From positions 1 through 64,000 of the forward strand of contig JACUTT010000008.1 in the NCBI GenBank assembly GCA_014859655.1: a stretch of 64,000 nucleotides of DNA. Reading direction: 5' to 3'. Position numbers and translations under genes: made by a program. The notes below the pieces were generated by a model. The model saw only the letters and a list, made by a program, of their open reading frames with translations. It did no database searches and was not told where the DNA came from. Below, piece by piece: positions 19,399 through 29,434 of the stretch. Position 1 is the first letter of the stretch. The number at the start of each line of letters is the position of its first letter. This DNA is from Campylobacterales bacterium. GTDB taxonomy: Bacteria > Campylobacterota > Campylobacteria > Campylobacterales > Sulfurimonadaceae.

Positions 19399-20399
19399 GA
19401 AAGCTCTGCTTTCTTCTGCTCTTGCAACTTTGTCTTTTTGGAGGAACAAGTGTGAAAATAGCTTCGTATAATGTCGAAAACCTCTTTGATCTGAACTTTG
19501 ACGGCACCGAGTACAGCGAGTACATCCCCAACACGATCTGGCAGTGGAACGCCACGACCTACCGAAAAAAACTCCAAAATATCTCTACGGTCATTGCCGA
19601 GATCAACCCCGACATCATCGCACTCGCCGAGATTGAGTCAGACACCTCCCTCAAAGCCCTGCAAACAATGCTCTCTCAAAAAGGGGTCTACTTCAAATAC
19701 CGCGCTATAGCAGGGCGCAAAAAGAGCTCTGTCAAGACGGCACTTTTGAGCAAGTACCCGATTCAAACCAGAGAGATCCTCGTCTCGCCAAGCCGAAGTT
19801 TCCGCAACATCCTCGAAGCCAGGGTCACCATAGAGGGCAAGCCTCTGCACATTTTCGTCAACCACTGGAAGTCAAAATCGGGCCCGGAGAGCGAGCGCAT
19901 CCTTTATGCCAAAGCGCTCAAAAAACGGCTCTCTGAGCTGCCGCGAAACAGCGACTATGTCCTGGCCGGGGATTTCAATGCGGACTACGAAGAGCACAGA
20001 CGCTTTGTGAAAATACGCAAGCACAATGACACCAGAGGCATCACCGGCATCAACCACATTCTCCAGACCGTCGACAAAAACGGCGAGCTCTACACCACAA
20101 AAACACTCCCCAAAGAGGGGAATTACAACCTCTGGATGGAGCTGGAGAGCTCAAAACGCTGGACGCACATCTACAAGGGGAAAAAAGAGGCGCTTGACCA
20201 CCTCATCATCTCCCCCTCGCTGGCCGACGACACTACAAGCCGCTATATCAAAGGAACATTTCACAGCCACGCCCCGGCCTACCTTTTTAAGGGAAAAAGC
20301 CTTTATCGCTGGCAAAGAAGCCGAACCCGGCCAACACACCACACAGGACTGGGCTACTCCGACCATCTTCCCATCGTCGCTGAGTTTTATATCGAGTAG
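19395..20399 (+). CDS. Endonuclease/exonuclease/phosphatase family protein
   Basis: VKIASYNVENLFD, IIALAEIES, VNHWKSK, VLAGDFNADYEE, GYSDHLPIVAEFYIE. Confidence 0.9.
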   Translation: MRKLCFLLLLQLCLFGGTSVKIASYNVENLFDLNFDGTEYSEYIPNTIWQWNATTYRKKLQNISTVIAEINPDIIALAEIESDTSLKALQTMLSQKGVYFKYRAIAGRKKSSVKTALLSKYPIQTREILVSPSRSFRNILEARVTIEGKPLHIFVNHWKSKSGPESERILYAKALKKRLSELPRNSDYVLAGDFNADYEEHRRFVKIRKHNDTRGITGINHILQTVDKNGELYTTKTLPKEGNYNLWMELESSKRWTHIYKGKKEALDHLIISPSLADDTTSRYIKGTFHSHAPAYLFKGKSLYRWQRSRTRPTHHTGLGYSDHLPIVAEFYIE

Positions 20400-20517
20400 A
20401 GAGGCTGGCCGTCTTGTGATAATAAAGAAGATTTATGGAAAAAGAAGTGAGAGAGAGGGGGAAATAACTTCCCCGTTGCACTAAACGGCAAGAGCCGAAC
20501 CCTTGCCCTTTAGAGAT

Positions 20518-21797
20518 TTAGAAGGCAACCATTGCCATAAAGAGAAGGTCGCTTCCTGAGTAGTTTTGCGTAGCAGTATCCGGTATATCGCTTGAGGTAT
20601 AGGAGTACTCGAAGCAGAAGCGTACATTTTGTGTAAAGCTGTACTCCAAACCTGCCGAGTAGACCATGAACTTGTCGTCATTGACACCCAAGATGGCAGC
20701 TTTGACACCGAATGTGTCAAACGGATTGATCTGCGCGTCAAGGTGGAAACCTGTCTTGTCCTGCGCGGTAGGAGTATAGGTTGCCGAAGTTTTTTTAGGA
20801 CTAGTTGGGTTAATGTAAATACCGTTGTATTTGTTGCTCAGGACATAGCCCCCTGTCACCATCAACGGCATCCCTGAAATAGCACTCTCTACCTGAAGGT
20901 CGATACCGTAAGAGGTTCTGTCCAGGGCATCCGTGTCAATACTGTCCACCTTATGGATTATCTGAACATTGTCATCATCATCAGCTTCAGTATTGTAATC
21001 AATAAGCTTTCTGGCGACTTTACCACCGATGTGGTACCCGCCGATGGCCACGGTTGTGTCCTGTACATTGAACTCATAGACCGCTCTTGCGATGGTCTTG
21101 AAACCGTCGGTGTCCGATCGGGCAGAAGCTCCGAAAACCGGAACGTACAGACCCGCTGTCACATGAAGCCCGTTCCCGCCATAGTAGAGCTGCGCTCCCG
21201 TGGCCTCACCGTCGCCTATGCCAAGCGCCTGGAAGACGTTGGTCTTCTTGCGGTTTTCAAACTGTCGCACCGGTCGGTAGAGTCCGCTGCTGTAGATCTC
21301 TGTCGCCGCAAACGCTCCCAGCGCATCGGTCATGTAGTAGACCGCACCCACTCTTCCGCTGTAAACGCGATCTTGCCGCCGAGCAGACCATCCGCGAACT
21401 CTCCCGAGATACCGACATTGTCACCGATCTTACCCCCGAAGATAAAGGCCGCTTCGTCAAAGATCTCTGTCTTCACAGAGCCTTTCTTGCCATCGGGCTC
21501 GACCGTGTAGTCATTGCTAAGCACGCGCGCCTTGGTGACAAAACCCATGTTAAGATTGACAGGAAGGCTCAAGCCGCCCGATGCCTCACTCTTGAGGTCT
21601 TTCGTCGCTGTCATCGTGTAGCCTGATATTTTAAACTCTCTACCAAAAGAGTTCAGCTTAGGCATGTTCTGAAAGTGACATGACATACAGTCCGTATTCA
21701 TCTGTCGCGCAAACGCCGGTGTAGCCTCTGCTGCCGTTGCGCACATTAGCGACAAGCCTACAATGGCAGAGATTTTCTTTGTAATTAACCCACTCAT
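20518..21797 (-). pseudogene. Putative outer-membrane beta-barrel protein with a single CxxCH heme-binding motif, split by an apparent frameshift
   Basis: ORF 21330-21848 (likely start 21797) has a signal peptide and TDCMSCHFQNMPKLNSFGREFKISGYTM; ORF 20518-21351 continues the barrel and ends in an aromatic residue (MAMVAF); adding one T at the T3 run (21363-21365) joins them as GGKIAFYSGRVGAVYYMTD. Confidence 0.75.
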
Positions 21798-22068
21798 AAA
21801 ACACCCCTTACATAAAAAAAATATTATGAATAAATACTTAATACCCATAAGTAAAAACTATACAGTCTGAAATATTAAAACAATCTTTAATGCATAGTAA
21901 TTTTATGTGTAATTAGATTTGTTGTTTTTTCCTCGTTCCATCCTCTCCTGAGACTGCAAAATGAGACATGATGTGTATATTAAAATTAACATAAGCTAAC
22001 CAATAAATAAGTTTAACTTAACTACAATAACCAACAAAAAAAAATAACACTCCATAAAGGTTCCCCTT

Positions 22069-23163
22069 ATGAAATATTTCCTTCACATCCTTCTCGCTCT
22101 TTTTATAGCATCTTTTCTCACGGCATGTTACGACGAAGAGACATTTCAAGTTGACAGCAATCTCACAAGCTATGCAAACGAAAAAGTAGACATTCATGCT
22201 CCGGGTGCTCTAAGCTATAGCTGGAGACAAGTAAGCGGAATTTCTGTAGTGCTTATAAACCAGAACCGTGCGACACTTAGCTTCATCGCTCCCGATGTAA
22301 CAGCACAGGAGATCTTAGTGTTTGAACTCGAAGCGATCACCCAAAAGACACAAAGTCGGAACATGACGCTAAAAGGACAAGTAAACGTTACTGTACTGCC
22401 TGAGCGCCAAAAAGAGAAAGACGCGAACAATACTAATAGAAGCCGCAAATCCCTCAAGCTCACCCTGGAAAAAACTTCCCTTGCTCTTGATACAAACACT
22501 ACTCTCAAAGTAGTAGCAAACTATAATAAAAATATATGCAAAGATGTCACAGCAGAGGTAGAGTGGATACTTTCTGACACAGATGCCGTAACGATAACAA
22601 ACACCACTCTGCATGCAAAAAAAGAGACGAATATCCTCATCCAAGCCAAATGTAAAAACCAAACCTCAAATACTCTTGCCCTGGAGATATACAAAGAGAT
22701 CAACGGACACAAACTCCCGCCTGAACCAAACATGACTGTCAATAATGCGACACTGCTTGGGATAGACTCTAATGACAATGGGGTGAGGGATGATGTGGAG
22801 AGATGGATATTTGCAGAGTATGATGAACCGATAGTCCAAGCTGTTGCTATGCAGAATGCCAGAGCGTTTCAAATAATTCTTGAAGACCCTTCTAATGCGA
22901 GGGAGACGAAAAAGTTTACAGAGGCACAATTAGATTGTCAATCATATTATATGTATCAAGATGAAAGAAAACTTATTCCAAGAGGAACAAATTTACATAA
23001 AGAATCAAGACCCCGCATGCTAAATACAAGAGAACGTTCTCGTGCTTATTATGAATTTAATCAAGCCTTGAGCGGAGGAGTTTACCCCGCACGTGATAGA
23101 TCTAAATATAAAGAGAGTTGTGACTTTAATAAAACGAAAATTTTGAATGGAGAATGGGAATGA
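22069..23163 (+). CDS. Hypothetical lipoprotein with Ig-like region and Ca-binding-like DSNDNGVRDDVE motif
   Basis: Lipobox ASFLTACYDEE; GIDSNDNGVRDDVERWIF; stop overlaps the ATG of the next gene (ATGA). Confidence 0.7.
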   Translation: MKYFLHILLALFIASFLTACYDEETFQVDSNLTSYANEKVDIHAPGALSYSWRQVSGISVVLINQNRATLSFIAPDVTAQEILVFELEAITQKTQSRNMTLKGQVNVTVLPERQKEKDANNTNRSRKSLKLTLEKTSLALDTNTTLKVVANYNKNICKDVTAEVEWILSDTDAVTITNTTLHAKKETNILIQAKCKNQTSNTLALEIYKEINGHKLPPEPNMTVNNATLLGIDSNDNGVRDDVERWIFAEYDEPIVQAVAMQNARAFQIILEDPSNARETKKFTEAQLDCQSYYMYQDERKLIPRGTNLHKESRPRMLNTRERSRAYYEFNQALSGGVYPARDRSKYKESCDFNKTKILNGEWE

Positions 23164-23601
23164 AAAAGTATATTCTGGTTTTTCTACTTTGTGTTTTTAG
23201 CGTAAGTAGATACGCCAGGCTGCGCACAGAGTGTCATCATCTCACCGGATGGCACAAAGGCTTATGTCACGGATAGTACAAACTTGCAAATCATAAATAT
23301 CAGTGGCATGGAAGTTCCTCAAAAAGCACCTGGGGTAAGGGGTTTTACAAGCATCATAGAAGCGAGTCTGGTTGAAGGGAGTGTTGTTGGAGAGGTGAAA
23401 GTTTACTATAGCGGAGAGAGCGGCATAACTTCTTTTAGACTGGAGTGGGACAGAGCAGAGGACTTCAGCATAGATGCACAGGGAAGAGTAACACTTGTAA
23501 ATGCCCTAGATCCTATACCAAACAACCTCTATACACTCAAAGCAGTAGCTGCAAACAGCATAGGTGAAAAACAGGCTGACATAAATATTCACATACGCTA
23601 A
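23160..23601 (+). pseudogene. Remnant of a secreted LVIVD-repeat/cadherin-like surface protein, frameshifted
   Basis: ATG at 23160 gives signal-peptide-like MKKYILVFLLCVFSVSRYA then terminates at TAG; the frame of ORF 23284-23601, read upstream, gives CAQSVIISPDGTKAYVTDSTNLQIINISGMEVP and then a cadherin-like end. Removing one nt near 23217 joins them. Confidence 0.6.
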
Positions 23602-23611
23602 AGGGAAAAGA

Positions 23612-24634
23612 TTATTCTATCCAGCCTCCGCCGATGAGCTTGTTGCCGTCATAGAAAACGGCTGCCTGACCCTTGGCGACGCCCAGGACCGGCTCTTTGA
23701 GCTGGATGGTTCCCTTGTCACCGTTTATCTCGACGTGGCAGGGGACGGCTGTTGTGCGGTAGCGCAGTTTTACTGTTGTGTCAAAACTGGTGCGTTCATC
23801 AAACATGTTGATGTCGCGGATCTTCACGTCAAAACATTCCAGTTCTTCTTTTAGACCCACGACGATCTGGTTCGTTTCGGGCAGGATCTTTGTCACGTAA
23901 TGGGGCTCATGTGCGCCGTTTACGGTAAAGCCTTTGCGTTTGCCTATCGTGTAGTGCATGTAGCCCCTGTGCTCGCCGACGACATTTCCTTCAGCATCGA
24001 TCACTTCTCCGGGCTCATCGACCTGGACGTAGTCTTTGAGCACATCCGTGTAGGTCGTTTCGACAAAACAGATCTCGCTTGACTCCGCCTGGGAGGCAAA
24101 GGACTCCAGACCTTCGATGGCTGCCGCGTAGGCTTTTATATCCGACTTATGGCGTGTGCCGAGCGGAAAGATGAGTCTGGGCAGTATCTCTTTTTTGATG
24201 TAGAAGAGGAAGTAGCTCTGATCTTTGGTGTCGTCTTCAGCCTGCAGCAGGTATTTGCCGTCCGTCTGGATGTAGTGACCCGTCGCAAGATACTCCGCGC
24301 CGATCTGGTCGGCAAATTTAAGCATCTCGCCAAACTTGAGGTTGCGGTTGCACAGAGCGCAGGGGTTGGGGGTTTCACCTATTTTATACGAGTTGATAAA
24401 AGGCGTGACGACCTTCTCTTTGAAGGTCTCCTGCAGATCAAGGATATGAAGTTTTACGCCGGCAAAGTCTGCTGCTTTTTGCGCACGTACCTGATGGATC
24501 TCGTGATACCCGGGCTTGGAGTGCAGCTTCATATAGACACCCTCGACCTCATACCCCTCTTCTTTGAGCAGAAGCGTAGAAACGGTTGAGTCAACCCCTC
24601 CGCTCATGCCTATTAAAACCTTTTTTTTTGCCAT
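23612..24634 (-). CDS. mnmA: tRNA-specific 2-thiouridylase
   Basis: MAKKKVLIGMSGGVDSTVSTLLLKEEGYEVEGVYMK; NPCALCNRNLKFG; ATGHYIQ; start set at internal Met (24634) of the 375-aa ORF. Confidence 0.95.
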   Translation of the reverse strand: MAKKKVLIGMSGGVDSTVSTLLLKEEGYEVEGVYMKLHSKPGYHEIHQVRAQKAADFAGVKLHILDLQETFKEKVVTPFINSYKIGETPNPCALCNRNLKFGEMLKFADQIGAEYLATGHYIQTDGKYLLQAEDDTKDQSYFLFYIKKEILPRLIFPLGTRHKSDIKAYAAAIEGLESFASQAESSEICFVETTYTDVLKDYVQVDEPGEVIDAEGNVVGEHRGYMHYTIGKRKGFTVNGAHEPHYVTKILPETNQIVVGLKEELECFDVKIRDINMFDERTSFDTTVKLRYRTTAVPCHVEINGDKGTIQLKEPVLGVAKGQAAVFYDGNKLIGGGWIE

Positions 24635-24644
24635 TTGTCTTTTC

Positions 24645-25436
24645 CTATGTATCGTATGAGTCTTTGCCGTGCACGATGTCACGGTTCTCAAAAAAGTCAG
24701 CCAGAGAGTGGTAGTAGTCCGTATCTCGCAGACCGGCATCTTCTAAGACCTTCATCTGTACGCCCAATGAGGCTTTGATCTGGTCAGCGATATGATACAG
24801 ATCATCTGTAAGCGTAATGATATCCAAATCTTTTTCATCTATCATCCCCTGAGCCAACAAGGTGTTCCTCATAAAATCCATCAAAGGTTGGAAGAACTCT
24901 GTTCCGACAACAAAGATTCGTACCCCTCTGATCTTTTGCGTCTGCACCAGAGTCAAGGCCTCAAAGAGTTCATCCAGGGTGCCGAAACCGCCCGGAAAAA
25001 GCACATAGGCGATGGAGTACTTGACCAGCATCACCTTTCGCGAGAAGAAGTACTCAAAGGTACGCGCTTTTGTCGTATAGGGGTTGATCGACTGCTCTAA
25101 GGGAAGGTCGATGTTGAGGCCTATGGATTCTATACTGGGGTTATTGAAGGCCCCTTTGTTCGCCGCTTCCATGATGCCCGGTCCGCCGCCGGTGATCACG
25201 TTGAACCCTGCGGAACCTAGCATATCGCCCAGCAGAACAGCTTTTTTATAGTAGGCGTTTTCCTTGTCCGTGCGTGCGCTTCCGAAGATGGTCACCGAGG
25301 GGCCAAGCTCGCCCAGCTCGTCAAAACCGTGCACGAAGTCGGCAATGATCTTGAATACAGACCAGACATTGGCTGTTTTGATATCCCTGGCATAGCGCTG
25401 CGCAAGGATCTTGTTGTCATCTTGTTTTTGTTTCAT
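24645..25436 (-). CDS. LOG/TIGR00730 family Rossmann-fold protein
   Basis: VTIFGSARTDKENAYY, VITGGGPGIMEAANKGAF, LFPGGFGTLDELFEALTLVQT. Confidence 0.9.
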   Translation of the reverse strand: MKQKQDDNKILAQRYARDIKTANVWSVFKIIADFVHGFDELGELGPSVTIFGSARTDKENAYYKKAVLLGDMLGSAGFNVITGGGPGIMEAANKGAFNNPSIESIGLNIDLPLEQSINPYTTKARTFEYFFSRKVMLVKYSIAYVLFPGGFGTLDELFEALTLVQTQKIRGVRIFVVGTEFFQPLMDFMRNTLLAQGMIDEKDLDIITLTDDLYHIADQIKASLGVQMKVLEDAGLRDTDYYHSLADFFENRDIVHGKDSYDT

Positions 25437-25516
25437 TAAGGTGTTCCCTTGTAAATAGACAATGATTTTTTATGCTGAGGCAAAGGCCGGTTAAGACTGC
25501 AGAAAAGATCGTTTTC

Positions 25517-26410
25517 TCAGCCTTTGAGCTGCTGAAGGCGATCTTTTTTGGTGCCGATCGTTGTTATCTGAACACCGAAGTTACCGTCAACGATAACAAC
25601 CTCGCCTTGCGCGATGACATGGTTGTCAACCAAAATATCCAAAGGGTCGTTCGCCAGCTGGTTAAGCTCGATGACGGAGCCGATATCCATGCTCAAGACG
25701 TCGCGCAGAAGCATCTTCTTTTGTCCTATCCGCACACGAACAGGCAGCTTGACATCCATAATAAGGTTGATGTTATTATGTTCATCACCTTCGAACGCCG
25801 AAGAGCCCGATGGTACTTTTGCGGAAGGCGGCACCTGTTCAAACACGGCCGGACCTTCAGGAGAGGCTTTTTCCTCTTTCACCTTCAAGGCATTTTCGAT
25901 CTTCTCATCGACGACAAACATCAGCAAAGAGTTGATGTCGCCCAGACGAAAAGTGTAGACATACATCCTGGAAAAAGACCCAAGGTCTATCTCTGAATCT
26001 TCATCCACAAACTCGATGTCGGAGACTTTCAGGCTCAAGGTAGGAAGATGGGCCTGTGAGGCCAGAGAGGTGGAAAAGGCCGAGAAGATGTTGGAAACGA
26101 TCTCTTTTGTCGCGTCGAGGTCATCTGCGTCCATACTCTCCTTGCCTTCGCCCTCTCCGCCTAACATCAGGTCGCCCAGAGCAGTTGCCAGGGTCGGAGG
26201 AATAGCGACGGCCACCTTTGCATTAAAATCTCCGCTTGCCTCTGCTGTTATAAGCGCGGTAGGAGGGATGATATTTGAAACAATAGAGATAGCCTCTTCT
26301 TCTTTTAAGGTCAATACCGGTGTTTGCCCTGTCAGCCCCTCAATTGTCGCTATGGTCTCTTGTTCAAAAATCTTAATAAACTCATTCATCGTCGTACTCC
26401 TCATCTTCAT
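25517..26410 (-). CDS. fliY: Flagellar motor switch protein FliY
   Basis: C-terminal SpoA domain INLIMDVKLPVRVRIGQKKMLLRDVLSMDIGSVIELNQLANDPLDILVDN; overlaps fliM. Confidence 0.93.
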   Translation of the reverse strand: MKMRSTTMNEFIKIFEQETIATIEGLTGQTPVLTLKEEEAISIVSNIIPPTALITAEASGDFNAKVAVAIPPTLATALGDLMLGGEGEGKESMDADDLDATKEIVSNIFSAFSTSLASQAHLPTLSLKVSDIEFVDEDSEIDLGSFSRMYVYTFRLGDINSLLMFVVDEKIENALKVKEEKASPEGPAVFEQVPPSAKVPSGSSAFEGDEHNNINLIMDVKLPVRVRIGQKKMLLRDVLSMDIGSVIELNQLANDPLDILVDNHVIAQGEVVIVDGNFGVQITTIGTKKDRLQQLKG

Positions 26411-27482
26411 GCGTATCGCGATACATAATCTCTTTTACTCCGGAGATCTTCTCTCGACGAAGCTCCTCGTAATGCTTAAGAATACGCTTGACGTCATCTC
26501 TTTCTGTATAAACAACCTCAGTGATCCTGATCGACTTTCTAAAACGGCGCAGACCGATCTCGCCCTTGAAGCGCTCTTTTCCATCCACGCTGAGGCCGAC
26601 AATATCATCGGCACTTGCGCTGAGTCTGATAATGTCACCGCCTTTTAGATCCAGCACTTCACGCAGGCTCAGCTCAGCCGTACCGAGGTTCGCCTCTACT
26701 GTCACGCCTGCCCCGCCGATAAGGACCTGAAGCTCCTGATTACGGCTTTTTTTAGAGCTTGTCTCATTAAGCATCAGGTCCCGACTAGCCAGCTTTGGCA
26801 GGACCGGCTCAAGGGCGATAACAGGATAGCAGATGTTCATCATCCCCGAACTGTGGCCGATAATGATCTCCATAACGACCATAACAACGATCTCATTTTG
26901 CGCAACGATCTGAACGACATTGGGGCTTGACTCTTTGGACTCGATGGTAGGATAGATCTCCGCCACAGGTCCCCATGCCTCTTTAAGCGTGCCCATCATT
27001 ACCCGAAGAACCGTCTCAAAGAGGCTCAGTTCGATGTCTGAAAACTCCCGGCTTGACTCAAAAGGTTCCCCTTTTCCGCCGAGCAGGCGATCAAGCATCG
27101 GAAAGGCGATAGAGGGATTGATCTCTAAAACACCCGAGCCCTCTAGCGGTTTCATCGAGAAGACGTTAAAGCTCGTCGGATTTGGAAGTGACATCAAAAA
27201 CTCGCCATAGGTCATCTGGTCGACCGAGTGTAGCTGTATCTCTACGATGGAGCGCATAATGGAAGAGATCTGCGAGGAGAGCGAACGGGCCATTTTGTCG
27301 TGGATTCCTCTGAAGGCGCGCAGCTGCTCTTTGGAGACACGGTTGGGACGTTTGAAATCATAAAGCGTGATCTGCTTTTGCTGAAAACTCTCTTCTTCTT
27401 CATACTCCAGAGCATCATCACCCTCGTCATCGACAACATCTAAAAGGGCGTCGATCTCTTCTTGGGAGAGTATATCAGCCAT
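26382..27482 (-). CDS. fliM: Flagellar motor switch protein FliM
   Basis: MADILSQEEIDALLDVV; DFKRPNRVSKEQLRAFRGIHD; MLDRLLGGKG. Confidence 0.97.
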   Translation of the reverse strand: MADILSQEEIDALLDVVDDEGDDALEYEEEESFQQKQITLYDFKRPNRVSKEQLRAFRGIHDKMARSLSSQISSIMRSIVEIQLHSVDQMTYGEFLMSLPNPTSFNVFSMKPLEGSGVLEINPSIAFPMLDRLLGGKGEPFESSREFSDIELSLFETVLRVMMGTLKEAWGPVAEIYPTIESKESSPNVVQIVAQNEIVVMVVMEIIIGHSSGMMNICYPVIALEPVLPKLASRDLMLNETSSKKSRNQELQVLIGGAGVTVEANLGTAELSLREVLDLKGGDIIRLSASADDIVGLSVDGKERFKGEIGLRRFRKSIRITEVVYTERDDVKRILKHYEELRREKISGVKEIMYRDTHEDEEYDDE

Positions 27483-28182
27483 TATCGGCTCCTATGGAAT
27501 CTCGAATTTTTGTCAGTAGCGCCTTGTGGATCTGAGAGATGCGCGACTCGGTAATGTCCAGGATCTGCGATATCTCTTTCAAGGAGAGCTCTTCAAAATA
27601 GTAGAGCTGGATGATCATCTGTTCACGCTCGCTCTGTCCTTGTAGTGCATGTTCTATCACCTCTATCAGGTCCTCTTTTTCTATCGTATCGAGCGTTGCG
27701 CTCTCATTAGTCAAAGAGAGCTGCTCGTCAATAGGCATGACCGCATAGATCTCCGAAGCGATGCGGGCCTCGTTGATCTTCTCTTCCTCTTCGCCCAAGA
27801 TAAGCGCCAGTTCCGCATTGCTCGGCTCGTCTTCGTTTTCCGCCATATGCACGGTGATGGCGCGCTCTATTGATTTGATCAGCTTTCGGTTTGAGCGGCT
27901 AAGAATGTCCAAAGAGCGAAGATAGTCCAGCATCGCTCCGTAGACTCGCGCCTTCGCATATCCCCAGAAGGAGTCATTTTGCGTAATGTCATAGCGACGC
28001 GCCAGTTTCACCAACTCTTCGGTTCCTATGGCAGAGAGGTCGCAAAAGTCTATCGAGCTAGGTAGGCGCTCTTTAAGCCGAAATGCCATCGCTTTGACCG
28101 CGGGAAGATACTGGATTGCCAGCTCATCTTCTTTGAACCTAAGGTCGCTGACATAAGCATTGGTATGTAAACATTCCATCAC
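27475..28182 (-). CDS. fliA: Flagellar sigma factor sigma28
   Basis: AIQYLPAVKAMAFRLKERLPSSIDFCDLSAIGTEELV; sigma region 4 EELSLKEISQILDITESRISQIHKALL. Confidence 0.95.
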   Translation of the reverse strand: MMECLHTNAYVSDLRFKEDELAIQYLPAVKAMAFRLKERLPSSIDFCDLSAIGTEELVKLARRYDITQNDSFWGYAKARVYGAMLDYLRSLDILSRSNRKLIKSIERAITVHMAENEDEPSNAELALILGEEEEKINEARIASEIYAVMPIDEQLSLTNESATLDTIEKEDLIEVIEHALQGQSEREQMIIQLYYFEELSLKEISQILDITESRISQIHKALLTKIRDSIGADNG

Positions 28183-28517
28183 GAGGCCTTTCTTTGTGCC
28201 TTGGGCTTTGCATATTTTTTATCCAAAGCCTCTATAAAGTCGTATGAGCTCTCGATCACCTTCTCCCGCTTGGAGATCTCATTGGCATAATAGTCCAGAT
28301 CGCTCTCATGGCGCAGCTTTGGGAAAAACTCCCGTCTAAACCCGCTATAGCGGATAAAAAACGATATCGTAAAGTGTGAAAAAAGGTAAAAGAAGACAGT
28401 GATCAGCAGCGTGTAGATCAAGATCCCCTCAGCACTTTGTGCCTTTAAGATTGCAAATACAAAGCCGATGAAAAAACCCTGCACGGTTAAGAAGGAGACA
28501 AAATTACTACTAAGCAT
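28179..28517 (-). CDS. Hypothetical membrane protein in the flagellar operon
   Basis: 112 aa, two TM segments; overlaps fliA; same position as the small membrane protein between fliA and flhG in Campylobacter. Confidence 0.75.
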   Translation of the reverse strand: MLSSNFVSFLTVQGFFIGFVFAILKAQSAEGILIYTLLITVFFYLFSHFTISFFIRYSGFRREFFPKLRHESDLDYYANEISKREKVIESSYDFIEALDKKYAKPKAQRKAS

Positions 28518-28561
28518 GCTCTAGTTGAATCCTTTCTCGTTCTTCTTGGGTATAGATGTGC

Positions 28562-29434
28562 TCAAAAATGCGTGATCAAACGCTTGAAGAGTCCCTGAAT
28601 ACCGCTTTCTTCAGGAGTTACTAGCACATTTCGTTCCAGGTTGCGCGAAAGTTTTTTTACTATTTTCTCCAGATCACGCGTCGTCGGTGAGATCGGATTT
28701 TCCTGGGCAAAGATCTTTCTTTGCTTGATCGAGCGCGAGACCTTCTCGTCTGCGTTGACTTTTCCAAGCAGATCAAGCTGCAGTCCCGGACCGATATTGG
28801 CACGTGCTACCTTTGCTATTTTATCATAGAGCAGCTGTGCTTCTTTCTCGGAACGGACCTGATTGAAGATAATGCTGATTTTAGAGCGTATTCGAGACGT
28901 CACCTTGATTGTCGCATAGGCATCCGTGATGGCGGCAGGATCAGGAACGGTAACAACGATAACATCATCGGCCACGTTTAAAAAGAGCTGGATATGGTCG
29001 CCGATCCCCGCACCCGTGTCGATCAGCAGGACATCCAGGTCATCGAGCACATCGGCTTCTTGCATAAAACGCTCAAAAAGGCTCCCATCGCTGTATTTGA
29101 GTATCTCGTCGCCGCTTTCGCCGGGAATAAGCACAAGGTTGGGCGCTACGGGGATGAGGATCTCGCTCACGCTCGCTTCGCCCTTGAGCACATGCAGAAT
29201 GTTCTTTTTTATCTTGACATTGAACATTACATCAAGGTTAGCCAGACCGATATCCGCATCAAAGATGCCGACCTTAAGCCCGTAGTGTGCCATCAGATAG
29301 GCGAGGTTCGAGCTGATGGTGCTTTTTCCCACGCCCCCTTTTCCGCTTGTCACGGCGATAAAACGGGTCTTTTTTGCGCTGGGACGGTTGTTCTTGTCGA
29401 CAAGCTCCTGGAGCTTGTGAGCCTGGGTTTTCAT
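28562..29434 (-). CDS. flhG: MinD/ParA family flagellar number regulator FlhG (YlxH)
   Basis: TSGKGGVGKSTISSNLAYLMA; FDADIGLANLDVMF; overlaps flhF. Confidence 0.95.
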   Translation of the reverse strand: MKTQAHKLQELVDKNNRPSAKKTRFIAVTSGKGGVGKSTISSNLAYLMAHYGLKVGIFDADIGLANLDVMFNVKIKKNILHVLKGEASVSEILIPVAPNLVLIPGESGDEILKYSDGSLFERFMQEADVLDDLDVLLIDTGAGIGDHIQLFLNVADDVIVVTVPDPAAITDAYATIKVTSRIRSKISIIFNQVRSEKEAQLLYDKIAKVARANIGPGLQLDLLGKVNADEKVSRSIKQRKIFAQENPISPTTRDLEKIVKKLSRNLERNVLVTPEESGIQGLFKRLITHF

